Source of the DNA: Talpa occidentalis
Taxonomy: Eukaryota > Chordata > Mammalia > Eulipotyphla > Talpidae
Assembly (NCBI RefSeq): GCF_014898055.3
Contig: NW_023601433.1
Coordinates: 72,833,683-72,897,682, forward strand
Direction: 5' to 3'
Length of the DNA stretch: 64,000 nucleotides
The position numbers and the translations under genes were made by a program. Below the pieces are notes generated by a model. That model ran no database searches and was not told where the DNA came from. It was given only the letters and a program-made list of their open reading frames with translations. Shown here in pieces: positions 1 through 10,499 of this stretch (position 1 is its first letter; the number at the start of each line of letters is the position of its first letter).

Positions 1-419
1 GAAAGAATCCTGCAGAAGAAGAGGTGTTTGTGGTGGGTCATCAAATCCCTTCTGAAAACTTAATCCCTATCCTTGAAGAATGCTTAGGTTAATTTTCCTG
101 ATTTGCATACCAGTTCTCCAGACCCCTGGAGGAGTCTTTTCCAGAAGCTTAGAGTCTCTGGAAGGCCTGATCATCGCTGAACTGAGTGTGGCTCCCTCCC
201 TAATGCCCTCTGCTCTGGCCAGGATTTCCTTTTCCTGACACACTGTGCTGCCCCTCTACCCCACCCATTCCCAGTTCAACTCTGCTCAGAGCCTCGGTGA
301 TCATTCTCTGATGGTCTCACATACACATGATCCTGACTGGACTTTCTCCTGACTCCTTTAATGCTGGGTATTTATTTGATCTGCTCCTAAGATCCTCCCC
401 CAAATCCCCTCCGTGTTTG

Positions 420-590
420 GACCCCCAGTCCACCTGAAATCCCCTGCCTTCTCTGCTGCTCTGCTTTTTCTCTGCTGTCCCCATATCCCCAGCCTTCCCC
501 AGGCCACATCCTGCTTGCCCTTGAGTCTCCTGGGCTCAAAGAGTCGGAAGCACCTGGCACATAATTGCAGCTTAATAAATGAATCAATCC
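420..590 (+). mobile_element. L2 3'-end relic
   Basis: The pyrimidine-rich stretch ends in a degraded L2 terminus: CACCTGGCACATAATTGCAG followed by CTTAATAAATGAATCAAT, matching the family ending 'ctggcacatagtaggcgctcaataaatg…gaatga'. The upstream limit is uncertain; 1-420 shows no recognisable repeat or gene. Confidence 0.4.
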
Positions 591-747
591 TCATTAGGAC
601 TTGATCGGTCATTAGCCTCATTATCCTGTGAGCAGAGGGTTGGGGAAGCTTTAGAATGCTGAAGGGGGAGAGATCAATGGGGCCATGGACTGCGTCCTCT
701 CTTGCAGACAGTACTATACACAGAAAGCCAGAAAGCAAGCCATCTTG

Positions 748-1198
748 ACTAGGAGTCCTCAACCCTGGCTACACGTCAGGTACATAGGGGAAGCCATAAA
801 GATGCTGATGCCCTGGCTATGAAGGGAGGGGCCTGGGCATTAGTGCTTTTAAAAAACCCCTGTGGGTCCTCCCCTGGTGGCGCAGCGGTTGAGGGCTGGG
901 CTGCGAACCTGCCCGCAGCCTCTACAGCACCACCGGTTCCATCCCCGGATGCGAGAATCCCACATGGCGCGCATATATATCTCTCCTGCCACTCCTGCTG
1001 CTCCCCTCAGCAGTGTACTTTGGTCCCTCTGCCTGTTCTGCTCCCCACTCTGGCTCTGGTGAATTCTCTCACCCTCCTGCGCTTCGACTGTACCCATTGC
1101 TTGTATAAATAAATAAATAAATAAGTAAATAAATCTTAAAAAAAAAAAAAAATAAAAGCCCCTGAGGGGAGTTTAATGTGCAGCCAAGGAGACCTGAA
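748..1198 (+). mobile_element. hAT-Charlie-type MITE (MER5-like), split by a SINE
   Basis: The left half (748-860) begins TCCTCAACCCTGGCTACACG and the right half (1160-1198) contains AATGTGCAGCCAAGG. These are the two inverted ends of the common CAGTGGTTCTCAACC MITE. The halves are interrupted by the SINE at 866-1152. Family-level naming is tentative. Confidence 0.5.
866..1152 (+). mobile_element. tRNA-derived SINE, full length
   Basis: The 5' end CCTGGTGGCGCAGCGGTTGA looks like a tRNA-type A box, and GGTTCCATCC is a B-box-like motif. A body containing CTGCTGCTCCCCTCAGCAGTG follows, and the tail is (AAAT)n then AAATCTTAAAAAAA. An imperfect target-site duplication flanks it: aaaacccctgtgg before and aaaagcccctgagg after. 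It has no protein product. The same family occurs at 19048, 29704, 31377, 38705 and 60383, and in pieces at 2856. It is probably mobilised by the resident L1. Confidence 0.9.
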
Positions 1199-1199
1199 A

Positions 1200-1945
1200 T
1201 ATCATTTTTAATTGGTGATAAAAAGGAAAGTTCAAAGTTTGCCCATCTGAGCCCTGCCATGTGTGGGTACTTAATAAATAGCAAGTTTCCTGAGATCTTT
1301 GGATTATTAGCTTAGGCTGGATAGGGTCTTGTCACCACCATCCTGTGTCATGTTGATGTGTGCATCTCCCATGAGCCTCTCAACCACCAATGGCAGCCAT
1401 GTTTGCTCTGTTTGTAGGCTTGGTGCTTAATATCTTTCTTCAAATGGACCTGTAACCTGCTTCACTTATTCTTTGCATAGTCTGTTCTACATTAATTTCA
1501 TGAGTGTGAGTTTGATATTCTACTGGAATTTCTTTCCAACATACTAAAAACACTAACATATTATAATGAAAAGCTAAAACATGTTCACATCTCTATCACG
1601 TAAAATCATTTTGCTGTAGACTGGTTGTGCTTATATGACTCTTTGGAAAATACTATTTTTTAGTTTCCTTTTTTCCTCACAAATAAAATAATGAATATGA
1701 GCAGATTTGAAAGTTGTGCGTCTCTGTTCATGAATGAAATATTATTATTCTTTAATTATATCCTTCTGACAACCTTTGAAATATTAAAAATAGCACTGTT
1801 TCTAATTAATTAAAATAGAGCCCCCTGGGGGTGTAATTTTGTGTGACTTTCTTTTTTTTTGGCATTGGCTGTAGGTCACAGATCAGTTTCACTCTGAAAC
1901 TCCATTTAAGTAAAAACCAGATTTCTCATTAAGAACCTTAAAATT
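1200..1945. other. AT-rich unique DNA, no gene
   Basis: Repeat-poor, AT-rich sequence with stop codons in all frames. No promoter, RNA gene or recognisable family is seen. It may include degraded old repeat around 1480-1850. Confidence 0.5.
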
Positions 1946-2023
1946 GAGGGATTGGGGTCAGAATGGGGCATGTGCAGTTGTATGGGGGAATATAAAAATA
2001 AAATTTATTATTTAAAAAAAAAA
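1946..2023 (+). mobile_element. Ultra-short 5'-truncated L1 insertion
   Basis: About 78 bp of the L1 3' end (GGGATTGGGGTCAGAATGGG … AATAAAATTTATTA plus A-tail). It is flanked by a perfect 12-bp target-site duplication aaccttaaaatt at 1934-1945 and 2024-2035. The 3' end is the same as in the L1 copies ending near 6284 and 61798, so it belongs to the same young family. Confidence 0.9.
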
Positions 2024-2035
2024 AACCTTAAAATT

Positions 2036-2855
2036 ATTAGTACTTGTAGGCACATTCACTGCATTTTGGGGAATTTATAAGAAGGAAGTACTTCAGGATA
2101 GAGGTAATAGTTGACTTACACAAATGTCCAAGGTACATATATGTCCAAATATGAGAAACATTAATCTGTCCAGGTCTGCAGTAACAGACTAGCTAATATG
2201 GTTAGTAAGTATGTTCAATTTAATAAAAGGTATGGTTTATAAGCTCAGGAATCCTAAAATTTCCTAAAGCTTGGTGAATTCTAATCTTGACCTTTTTGTC
2301 ACTTAGTACAGTGCTTGGCACCGATTAGATCCTCAAAAATATTGCTTAGAGATTGAATGATTTATTAAAATGATAGTCACAGAGTTTAGAATAACACAGA
2401 AATCCACTTATCACTAAGTGAAAAATCCAGGCTGCAATATTATTTTCACATCTTTATGAATATATGGATTGCCCTTGTATGTGCAAAAATAGAGTGGATT
2501 AGTGAAATATTCTGCAATTACCAAACCAATGTTTGCAAATAACATTCATAATATGAGAAACTTTTGAAATGATATGAAATAAAAATATAACAGGATGTAA
2601 AAACCCACATGCAGTATAATCCCAATTTTTGCGTATGGCTATCTATTTTATATAATTATGACTATATGCTATAGATTATTTAATTCAGCTTATATTATGC
2701 TTATAATGCAAATGTAAAATCATAAAAACATTTACATGTCATTACATAAATTTAATAAACACATATTGATTTTATTTTATGTATTTGATTTGTAGGTAAA
2801 TCTATGATATATATGTATATATTTTTATTTTTTAAATTTTATTTACGTATTTAAG
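2036..2855. other. AT-rich intergenic DNA with an L2/MIR-like tail
   Basis: A short L2/MIR-like end (CAGTGCTTGGCACCGATTAG, about 2310-2365) sits in otherwise unassigned AT-rich sequence. No gene is seen. Confidence 0.35.
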
Positions 2856-3010
2856 TTTTTTTTTTTTTTTTGCTTATTTATTTATTTATTTATTTTTATT
2901 TATAGAAGAACCAGGGTAAGGGTACAGGCCAGATGTACCCACATGGTGCAGCAGACCTCTCCTTGTCTCACATGCTGCTTCCCTCGGCAATGTATTTCAG
3001 TACATCTGTT
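2856..3010. mobile_element. Rearranged SINE fragment, two halves in opposite orientation
   Basis: 2856-2934 reads as the minus-strand 3' end of the local SINE (poly-T, TTTATTTATTTATT, then AGAAGAACCAGGG…GGCCAGATG). 2935-3006 reads as the plus-strand middle of the same SINE (CCCACATGGTGCAGCAGACC … CTTCCCTCGGCAATGTATTT). This arrangement is what 5' inversion (twin priming) of one minus-strand insertion would give. Two abutting insertions are the alternative. Confidence 0.65.
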
Positions 3011-3259
3011 GTTCTAAGTTTCTTTATGTGTACATGTATGCATTATTTTTTACATATGTGTGTACATATGTATATGTATATATGCACAAGCTTGTTCACA
3101 TTGACCCATCACAAAATAACAGTTGTAGGTGGTGAGATGAAGATCCTTTTTTCTCCACATCATGGTTCATCTTTTCCAGTTTTCCAAATACTCTTCTACA
3201 ATGAGCACGTGCTACTTTCATCATTAAGACAAAAGAGTAACCTCTAGGTATGTTTTGGA

Positions 3260-3525
3260 CACAAAGGGGCTGGGGGAGCCAGAGTGGGGCGCCAGCACAG
3301 AGCGCGCACAGCCCCCAGCGGAGCCAGCGCCAGGGGCTGCGGTCACATCGCATCAGCGGCTGCGGGCTGACTCTGCCCGGGTCCCAGGCCTCTCTGCAGG
3401 AAGCCGCGCAGGGATGCGGGGGACATGGTGGGCCGCGGGGGTGGGGTGGGGGGGGGCTGGGTGGCTCCTCTCCTGGTGGGGAGCAGCCCAGGGGCCCAGC
3501 TGAACCCTACTGGAGGAATGCCGCC
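3260..3525. promoter_or_regulatory. GC-rich patch beside a putative conserved block
   Basis: An abrupt rise in G+C with several CpGs (GGGGCGCCAGCACAGAGCGC, GGGCCGCGGGGG) after AT-rich DNA. The open frames here are short and overlap on both strands, so coding is unlikely. No TATA box or splice-site context is convincing. Confidence 0.35.
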
Positions 3526-3534
3526 TTCCCCTAA

Positions 3535-3735
3535 TTTGCCGGGTCCCTCCAGTTGCTAAGAATGATCGACAGTAATTAAAACTAAGCTAATAACCTCCTC
3601 ACTCTTGACATTTCTTTGGGGTTTTGTTCACCATTATCTACATATAGATTAAAAATTGTAATTGGACTGGCGAGCGGGTTAGGAAAATCAACCACCTTCC
3701 AACTCGTGGTTTGCCAGGGACTGACACTTTGAAAT
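3535..3735. promoter_or_regulatory. Putative conserved noncoding block
   Basis: Repeat-free and AT-rich, with homeodomain-core sites (AGTAATTAAAACTAAGCTAA, TTGTAATTGGACTGG) and few low-complexity runs. Its texture resembles developmental enhancers. Conservation itself cannot be seen from one sequence. Confidence 0.35.
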
Positions 3736-4150
3736 TTTATTTAATCTGAGAAAATTGAGTTGAACTCTGGCACCCTACGAGGCAGGGAAAAAACCTGCAT
3801 ATCCTTAAAGAACGAAGCTGGCAGAGAAAATATTCTTGCTCCCGCAGGAAGAAGTGGAGTCCAGGCCAGAGGGGTGCTGGGAGTTGCTACAGGGATACAG
3901 TGGAGGTGATGGAGGGTACCCCAAGAAGCAGCCAGCAGAGGGGGAGGGGAACACCCCCTGGGATCCTGCATGAAGGAGGTTTAGGGAGACCAAGCCACCT
4001 CCACAAGAGGACTCCCTTGTCATTTCCTAGGGCTTGGGCTCCAGGCCAAACCCAGTCCCCTGCGCTGGCGGAGAGAGTTACATCCATGTGATCAGATTCC
4101 AGGCGTCCATGGACTGATTCTGTCTCCAGGCCACGTTCTCCCCGTCTCTG

Positions 4151-4166
4151 CAGGATGGGGGCGCTG
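4151..4166 (+). promoter_or_regulatory. CTCF-like motif
   Basis: CAGGATGGGGGCGCTG resembles the CTCF core CCAGCAGGGGGCGCTG with about three mismatches. It sits between two putative conserved blocks. Confidence 0.35.
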
Positions 4167-4244
4167 TGTCTTCCCTTCCCTTGGCCTAGGGGCGGCGTTT
4201 CTCTGAGTCTATGCTTCTGGGAAGTTAGAGTGTGAGGATATTAA

Positions 4245-4400
4245 AAGGCAGGGATTATAATATCGACTTCAAAAGGTGGGGAATTGTCAGACCTGCCCGG
4301 CTGCCCCTACCATGGAGCTATTAATTTGTCTAAATTGAAAACCTTAAACCGATATTAATTCTTAGCTCGTGTCCCCAAGGCGATGGGCCAGCTGCAGAAG
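4245..4400. promoter_or_regulatory. Putative conserved noncoding block
   Basis: Unique sequence with paired TAAT/ATTA cores (GAGCTATTAATTTGTCTAAA, CCGATATTAATTCTTAGC). No repeat family is recognisable. It ends where an L2 relic begins. Confidence 0.35.
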
Positions 4401-4404
4401 ATTT

Positions 4405-4945
4405 CTTTCTAATACACAATGTGGCTGTGTCATGCCCCTGCTTAATATACTTCAGTGGGATCTCATGGCCCCATTTGGATCAAGTCCAGTCTCCTTATGA
4501 TGCCTGAGAAGCTGTTCCGTGTTTGCCTTGGGCCTCTGTCACTTCAGAATAGGCCTTCTGAATCCTCACACCCTTTCTCCAGAAATAGGCCCCCACCAGC
4601 TCCCTGTCCCTCTCTGAATACACGTGGTCTTCTCTTCACTGAGCTTCCACATCTTTGCATTACTGTGGTCTGCCTGGAATTAATTACCTTCTGTGCACCC
4701 CAGGTTGGTCTCCTTTGCCGGCCTAATTTCTGTTCAGCTGTTATTTCTTATCTGGAAGTGTTTGCTTCTTCTCCAATTGTCTCCTCTGCTCCTTTGGTCC
4801 TGCACCCCCACCCCACAATCTCTGTGTTCACTCAGGTCAACTCCTTGACTCTGTCTTCTTCTTCTATCAGCCAGAATCTTCTGGAAGGCAAGAATGCTTT
4901 CTGGTTTCCTGTTGTATTTCCCAACCTGTGATGCAATGTTGCAGT
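4405..4945 (+). mobile_element. L2 relic
   Basis: Pyrimidine-rich L2 3' region on the plus strand: 'catgcccctgctta…cttcagtgg', 'aatcctcacac', 'tcaggtcaactcctt…' and a terminal 'ctggaaggcaagaatgc'. The 158-codon opening here is chance. Confidence 0.5.
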
Positions 4946-5341
4946 ATGAAAGAATGAAGCCATCTGCGTGGAGAAGGCGAGGGATCCATGGCTCTTTACC
5001 CTTGCAACTTGTTTATTCATCTTGTAAGTCTGTTGACTACCTGCTCTACCAGCGCTGTCCTCAGCATGGGATGCTATGTGAGAAGACAATCCGTCCCTAT
5101 TGTCTCTGGTGCTTATCCACCGATTGGGGCAAGGAGTTAGGGAAGAACATCACAGGTGGAGGAAACGCATGTGAAAGATCTTGAAGTTTTTCAATAGAGA
5201 AGCCCAGTGGGGCTGGGACATTGAGAACTGAAAGGTTCCAAAATGAGCCCAGAGATATGGGCAGGACCTAGATGATGAAGACCCTGCAGCACCTAGAGCT
5301 ACAGGGTCTATTTTGCACTGTAGGAAAAAAAAAAAAGTTAA

Positions 5342-6284
5342 AAAAACAAAGAGAAACCCCACCAACTGGGAGAACATTTTTGCACCCAACACTAATGATA
5401 AAGGACTGATCACAAAAATCTGCAAAGAGCTGATGAGACTCAGCAACAACAAAGAAAATAATCCAGTCAAAAAATGGGCAGAAGAGCTAAAAAGAAACTT
5501 CTCTGAAGAGGAAATGCAAATGGCCAACAGGCATATGAAAAAATGTTCAACATCACTTGCCATCAGGGAAATGCAAATCAAAACTATCATGAGATACCAT
5601 CTTACACCAGTGAGAATGGCACATATTAAAAAAACTAGCAACAACAAATGCTGGCGAGGGTGTGGAGAAAAAGGAACTCTTCTGCACTGTTGGTGGGAGT
5701 GCAAACTGGTCCAACCACTGTGGAGAGCTGTGTGGAGATTTCTGGACCTACTAAACATAGAGCTTCCATATGATCCAGCAATTCCACTCCTAGGTATTTA
5801 CCCAAAGGACACAGAAACATCAATTCCAAAGAACACCTGCACCCCTATGTTTATAGCAGCACTGTTTACAATAGCTAAGCTTTGGAAACAACCCAAATGC
5901 CCAAAAATAGATGACTGGATCAAGAAGATGTGGTACATATATACCATGGAATATTACTCAGCATTCAAAAAAGATAAACACATGCAATTTGCAGCAACAT
6001 GGATGGCGCTGGAAGGGATCATGCTCAGCGAAATAAGCCAAAAAGAAAAAGAAAAATACCGGATGGTCTCACTCATAGCAGGAATCTAGAAAACTTAAAT
6101 AAGGGACCAGGAAAATGAATAACTATAAGAAAGTGAAAATCAAAATCAACAAAAAACTATGAACCAGAGACACTTTTAGGCGGGCGGGGGCGGGAGGGGA
6201 GGGATTGGGGTCAGAATGGGGGGCTGCAATTGTATGGGGAATATAACAATAAAATTTATAAAAAAAAAAAAAAAAAAAAAAAAA
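5342..6284 (+). mobile_element. Young L1, 5'-truncated
   Basis: A 0.94-kb L1 3' part: the ORF2 C-terminus, a short 3' UTR with a G-rich tract (6180-6200), the terminus GGATTGGGGTCAGAATGGGG … AATAAAATTTATA, and a long A-tail. The flanks 5315-5341 and 6285-6317 look like one duplicated target (cactgtagg plus A-run plus gttaa; cactatgta plus A-run plus gttaa), so the insertion was into an A-rich site. It is close to identical to the 61368 copy where they overlap, which indicates recent activity. Confidence 0.93.
5343..6089 (+). pseudogene. L1 ORF2p C-terminal fragment
   Basis: About 248 codons, in frame and without a stop until TAG at 6087-6089. Segments such as [43 protein letters not shown] and [16 protein letters not shown] are diagnostic of the L1 ORF2 C-terminus, including its cysteine-bearing segment. 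The endonuclease and reverse-transcriptase domains are absent because of 5' truncation, so no functional protein is expected. The upstream Met-Lys-rich codons derive from flanking A-rich DNA. Confidence 0.92.
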
Positions 6285-6317
6285 CCACTATGTAAAAAAA
6301 AAAAAAAAAAAAGTTAA

Positions 6318-8030
6318 ATTAAGTCCATGGGTAAGATATAGATGCTATTCATTCACATGGAGAATAATCATCCTCATCCATCATGCTTGTTGCTGTAATT
6401 TTTCCAGCACGCGTTCACTCCAGCAGTCCCTGGGGTGGACTGCTTTATTTTTTATCTGCCTAGTAAGTTTCCCCATTCTTTTTCCTCTAGAAACAGAGTT
6501 TGCTCATGTTGGGTGCAGAAGTGGCCCAAGGCTCAGCCCCGACCAGTTGCAACCCTTCCACGCTGCCCATGACAGTGCTTGGTGGGAGAGGCAAGCACCC
6601 AACCCACACAGGTGCAGGGCCAGGCAGCAAACTCCAATGGGATTGTTTGTGAACTTGGGAAGTGAAAGCTTCTCGTCCATGGAGGTCTGTAGGGCACCAG
6701 CCCTGCAGATGAAAGTGTAGCTGGAGAAGAAGCTGAAGAAAGAGTGAGTGAGGCCAGGAAAAAGTGAGTTACGGGAGCTCTTCCTTAGAACATTTCAAGT
6801 ATTCAAACTAATATTGAGAAACAATGAATTGTCATTTGCCAACTAGGCAGGCTTATGTTGGAGGTCTATTGTTTACACCCAAATGAATCCCACTCACTCA
6901 TGCCTACCTGATGCCCATGACTCTCTGGGATATAGTCAAGGACAGCATATTACTCTCGTTTTATGGAGGAGAAACTTGGGGCTTAGAAAATCCCCAAACT
7001 TATGCATAAAGTTAGTGGGAGAGCTGGAATCAACTGATCCACCCCCTTCCATCAGTCCATATGTATCAAGTTGTTTTTCTAAGAATGATGATTCTGAAGA
7101 GCTTTTGGACCCCTAAGATTTCAGATACTGTGTCCTGGTGTCCTTACAGACCATCTAGATGCCCCCTAATTCGAACTGGCAAATGCCTTTCCTCAAATGG
7201 TTTTCTCATGTCCAGAAAAAAAAAATCCACTATAACCTCAGCTTTTAATTTGGAAGGCTCTGTAGGCACGCAATAAACGTTAGCATGTAGGGCTCTGACA
7301 GGGATGTTGCTGGTATTTTTGTGTATATTATACAAATGAGTAAGGCACATGTGAAAGGACAGAGCCTATGTTGGGGCTTCACTTGTTCATCAGTGACATG
7401 AGCAACTCGGCTGAGCTGAATACTGGTTCTCAAACTCTGGAAGAACATTTCCTCGGTTGTTTGTGTTACAGTAGAATGGCGGTGGACATATCATTCCTTT
7501 ATGTTTAATCTGCTTTATCAACATTTTCCCATCATTTTCTTAAATCTAGATAATAACAAAGCAATAATAAATTATGCCCCACATTGTAGCATTTGTCAAT
7601 ATCTGTGGCATAAATATTCCCGTTGTGATTGATTTCAGTGGCATGTCACTGAAAGCAGGGTTGGGGACAGACAAGCAGCTACTGCTATATGCATTTCTAC
7701 GATGTCAATACAATAGGTATAAGTAGCTTTAAGAGCATAGATGTAACAAACTGTGATCATATAATTAGGAATGGCTAAGTTTTGGAGTAGTTTTTAACAT
7801 ACTTTAAAGTTTACATCATTCAATTTTTAAGAATGGTTGTATTTTGCAACTGGTTCACAAATTCCTGAAAAATTGAACCCTTGGCTCTTGTGGGCTGAGA
7901 TGTCCCCCATGATGTGCCACAAGCCACTGTAACTGCATTCTCTGATCCTCAGGCACTGGAGGACAGAAACTATGTTGTTCATGTGGACTTTCTTCTTCTT
8001 TTCCTCGGAATAAGCTTACACTGACGCTTC
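6318..8030. other. No gene; mostly unassigned with a weak MIR
   Basis: Unassigned sequence. 6935-7045 resembles a minus-strand MIR centre (CGTTTTATGGAGGAGAAACT … AGAGCTGGAATCAA). 7480-7860 is AT-rich. No exon-like open frame, RNA gene or CpG island is seen. Confidence 0.4.
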
Positions 8031-8034
8031 TTCT

Positions 8035-8260
8035 GGGAGCACCCCTCTTTCCTCGAATAGCCGCTCTCTATCCCCTTCATGGCATTTTTCATTTGTATCG
8101 CTGTCTCCATTTGTGTGTTTATTTATTTGCTCCCCACAAGATTGTGAGCTCTAGGAGGACAGGACACATCTGTCTCTCTCATCAGGATATCACCTTGGCC
8201 TGACTCCATGTGTGGTTCAGAAGAAGAATTCTGAATAATTGTTATGAGCACTAGGGTTCA
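8035..8260 (+). mobile_element. L2 relic
   Basis: It carries the L2 3' landmark 'ccccacaagattgtgagctctaggaggacaggac' (8135-8170) in the plus sense, with the expected upstream pyrimidine-rich segment. Confidence 0.6.
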
Positions 8261-8324
8261 CTTGCAGTCAAACCCTCTTCTGGGAGAAGAGGGGGTGTTA
8301 TAATAAGATCTTAAAAATCTCTGG

Positions 8325-8825
8325 ATGATATCCATGTTCATTGCAGTCTTATTCATAGTAGCTGAAATGTGGAAGACACCCAAGTCCCTTCACAGATGAA
8401 TGCATACACAATGTGGTACATCCACACAATGGAATATTACCCAGTCTTGAAAAAGGAAAGAAATCCTATACAAGGTACAGAAAGGAGGAACTTAGCATAA
8501 TGCTCGCACTTAGCATTATGCTAAATGAAATGAGCCAGTCATAAAAAGAACAAAATCTGTATCGTGCTATTCATATAACGTGCTGAGGGGAGTCAAGTTC
8601 ATAGAGACAGAAAGTAGAATGGTGGTTGCTTGGGGCTGGATGAGGGACAGGGAGAGTAGATATGGGGAGTGAAGACCTAACTAGCACAGAATTTCAGTTT
8701 TGCAATGAAAAAACTATGGGATGTTTGCACACCAATATGAATGAACTTAATACCATTGAACTTACTTAATAGTGATTGAAATGGTGAATTGTATGTTATG
8801 TATATATTTGCCCAATAAACAAATA
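8325..8825 (+). mobile_element. Ancient L1M 3' end
   Basis: Decayed ORF2 end and 3' UTR: ATGTGGTACATCCACACAAT, GGAATATTACCCAGTC, AAATGAGCCAGTCA, then the typical UTR 'agaatggtggttgcttgggg' and 'gtgaattgtatgttatgtat…aataaac'. Frames are broken. Confidence 0.75.
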
Positions 8826-8925
8826 TCATCTGCATGTCCCCAGGCTTTTCAGATCTTTTGCATGGAACAGAGTGAGCACTTGATTTTGTATTTGGACAGG
8901 ACAGAGATTATACCAGAACGAAGTG

Positions 8926-8948
8926 GTGATGATGATGATGGTGATGGT
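8926..8948 (+). repeat. (GAT/GGT)n microsatellite
   Basis: A short run of GATGATGATGATGGTGATGG-type trinucleotides; no wider structure. Confidence 0.7.
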
Positions 8949-8999
8949 GCTGAGGGAGGATAAATTGTGCTCTTAAAATGACACAGTTTTTATTTAAAG

Positions 9000-9135
9000 T
9001 GCTTCTCACACATGATCTCTTCATAGTCTACTTGTGAGACAGTACCTTCATCTTATCAATGTGGAAATCAGAGAGGTTAAATGACTTGCCCAAAGACACA
9101 CAGCTTCAATCCAATGCTGGAAGCCTTCACTCTGA
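9000..9135 (-). mobile_element. MIR relic
   Basis: Plus strand reads the reverse MIR core: 'ttatcaatgtggaaatcagagaggttaaatgacttgcccaaagacacacagc'. The stretch 9136-9910 that follows holds nothing recognisable. Confidence 0.65.
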
Positions 9136-9914
9136 TGCCCTTGTTGCTACCACCTCCTCCCCAAGTCTTTATCTTATTTAGGAAGGAAAATCTGGATGAA
9201 AGGCAGGCACAGGAACCCTTTAGCTGACAATCTCTTGCTCATTTCCTTCCCAGGGTCGTCTTCCAGCCACAGAGGCATGGAAACCAGCTCCCTTGGCTGC
9301 CTAGCATGTTCACCAAGCTAAGACTGAGTTGTCAACCAGGAGATAGAAAGAAAGAAAAAGCAATTTCTTTCATTTCTTGGCTCAATTCTATGCAGTCAAT
9401 ACTGTTAACAGTAAATCAAATATCAGGACTGCATTGACCCAGGAAAAGGGCACGGGGAAAAAATTCCAGAGCAGAATGCAAAAAGTAGAAAATAAAGTTC
9501 AGCCAGAGGCATAAATCATACCTGGGGAACTGCACCTGCAGCAGCAGCAAAACAGGGCTGCCCCAGGGGTGGCTGACCCCTCAGGACTCCCGCTTGTGGC
9601 TTATGAATTTCTGGGTAGATCTGGAGACAAGGCCACTGGTGGTTGATGATTACTGCTTTGAGGTTCTTCAGATTTGGGGCCTCATCCCACACTCTTTGGT
9701 TGAGCTGGGAATGAATATCTACAGAAATGGCTTTTGGGGAAAACTCCTGCCCCTCCCTTCACCCCTTCTTGCGTGCTTGCTTGTCCACTTTGCAATTTTG
9801 AGTTCAGACTCTAAAAAGAAAGAGCCTCGAAAACATCCTCAGGTATATCTGAACATGTTGCTGATGGAACTGCAGTCCCCTCCAGTGATGTGTCCACTCA
9901 ACTACTTTTGATTT

Positions 9915-10430
9915 AGCACCCAATGTATGCCAGGTCTTATTCGAAGTCCCTGGGGGAATCAGCCTTGGACAAAACAGATATGTCTTCCTGATTTCACCTA
10001 CACTGCATTGTAGTGAGTGAGTGGGGGAAGGTGTTAACATAATTAAGATTTTATTTGGTACTGGAAGGTAGTAGATACAGTGAGGAAAAACAAAGAAAGT
10101 AAAAGGCATGTGGAGTTTGTACGTGTGTGTGTGTGTGTGTGTGTGTGTTGGGGGGAGGAATCAAGGTTAATTAAGATAAATGGCCATTCGAGGAAAGATC
10201 AAAGATGTGAGTCCTTCGGGTATCTGGGGAAAAGGTGGTCCAGCTGGAGGGAACAGCTGGTGCAAATGTCCTGAGGCAGTGTGCTTGGGTGTTTGAGAGA
10301 CACAATGAGGTATATGGCTGGAGGGGGTCAAGGGCATGGTGATGTACGGTGGGTTGAGGTTGGAGAGGTAACCAAGGGCCAGGTCAGGCAGGGCCTTTGG
10401 CTCTCCATCTGGGAGAGGTGGAAGTAGTTG
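9915..10430 (-). mobile_element. L2 relic containing a (GT)n run
   Basis: Reverse L2: 'atgtatgccaggtcttattcgaagtccctgggg' at the start, then 'ggaacagctggtgcaaatgtcctgaggc' and 'ccaagggccaggtcaggcagggcc', following the order of the reverse-complemented family. A (GT)13 microsatellite at 10123-10148 interrupts it. Confidence 0.65.
10123..10148 (+). repeat. (GT)n microsatellite
   Basis: Thirteen uninterrupted GT units, followed by a G-run. Confidence 0.95.
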
Positions 10431-10499
10431 GGGAATTTAGAGCTGGTGGGAATAGGGAAGATCTCATCTAACTTGGGTTGTAACTTCTTGTCAGTCCCT

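Noticed and set aside
866..940. tRNA-like heads of the SINEs
   Set aside because: They resemble tRNA A and B boxes but belong to SINE copies, so they are not tRNA genes.
3250..3534. Exon-like openings in the GC-rich patch
   Set aside because: Two overlapping plus frames and a minus frame compete; glycine-rich composition comes from G-runs; no splice or promoter context.
5150..5758. 202-codon minus-strand opening
   Set aside because: It is the antisense of the L1 ORF2 fragment.
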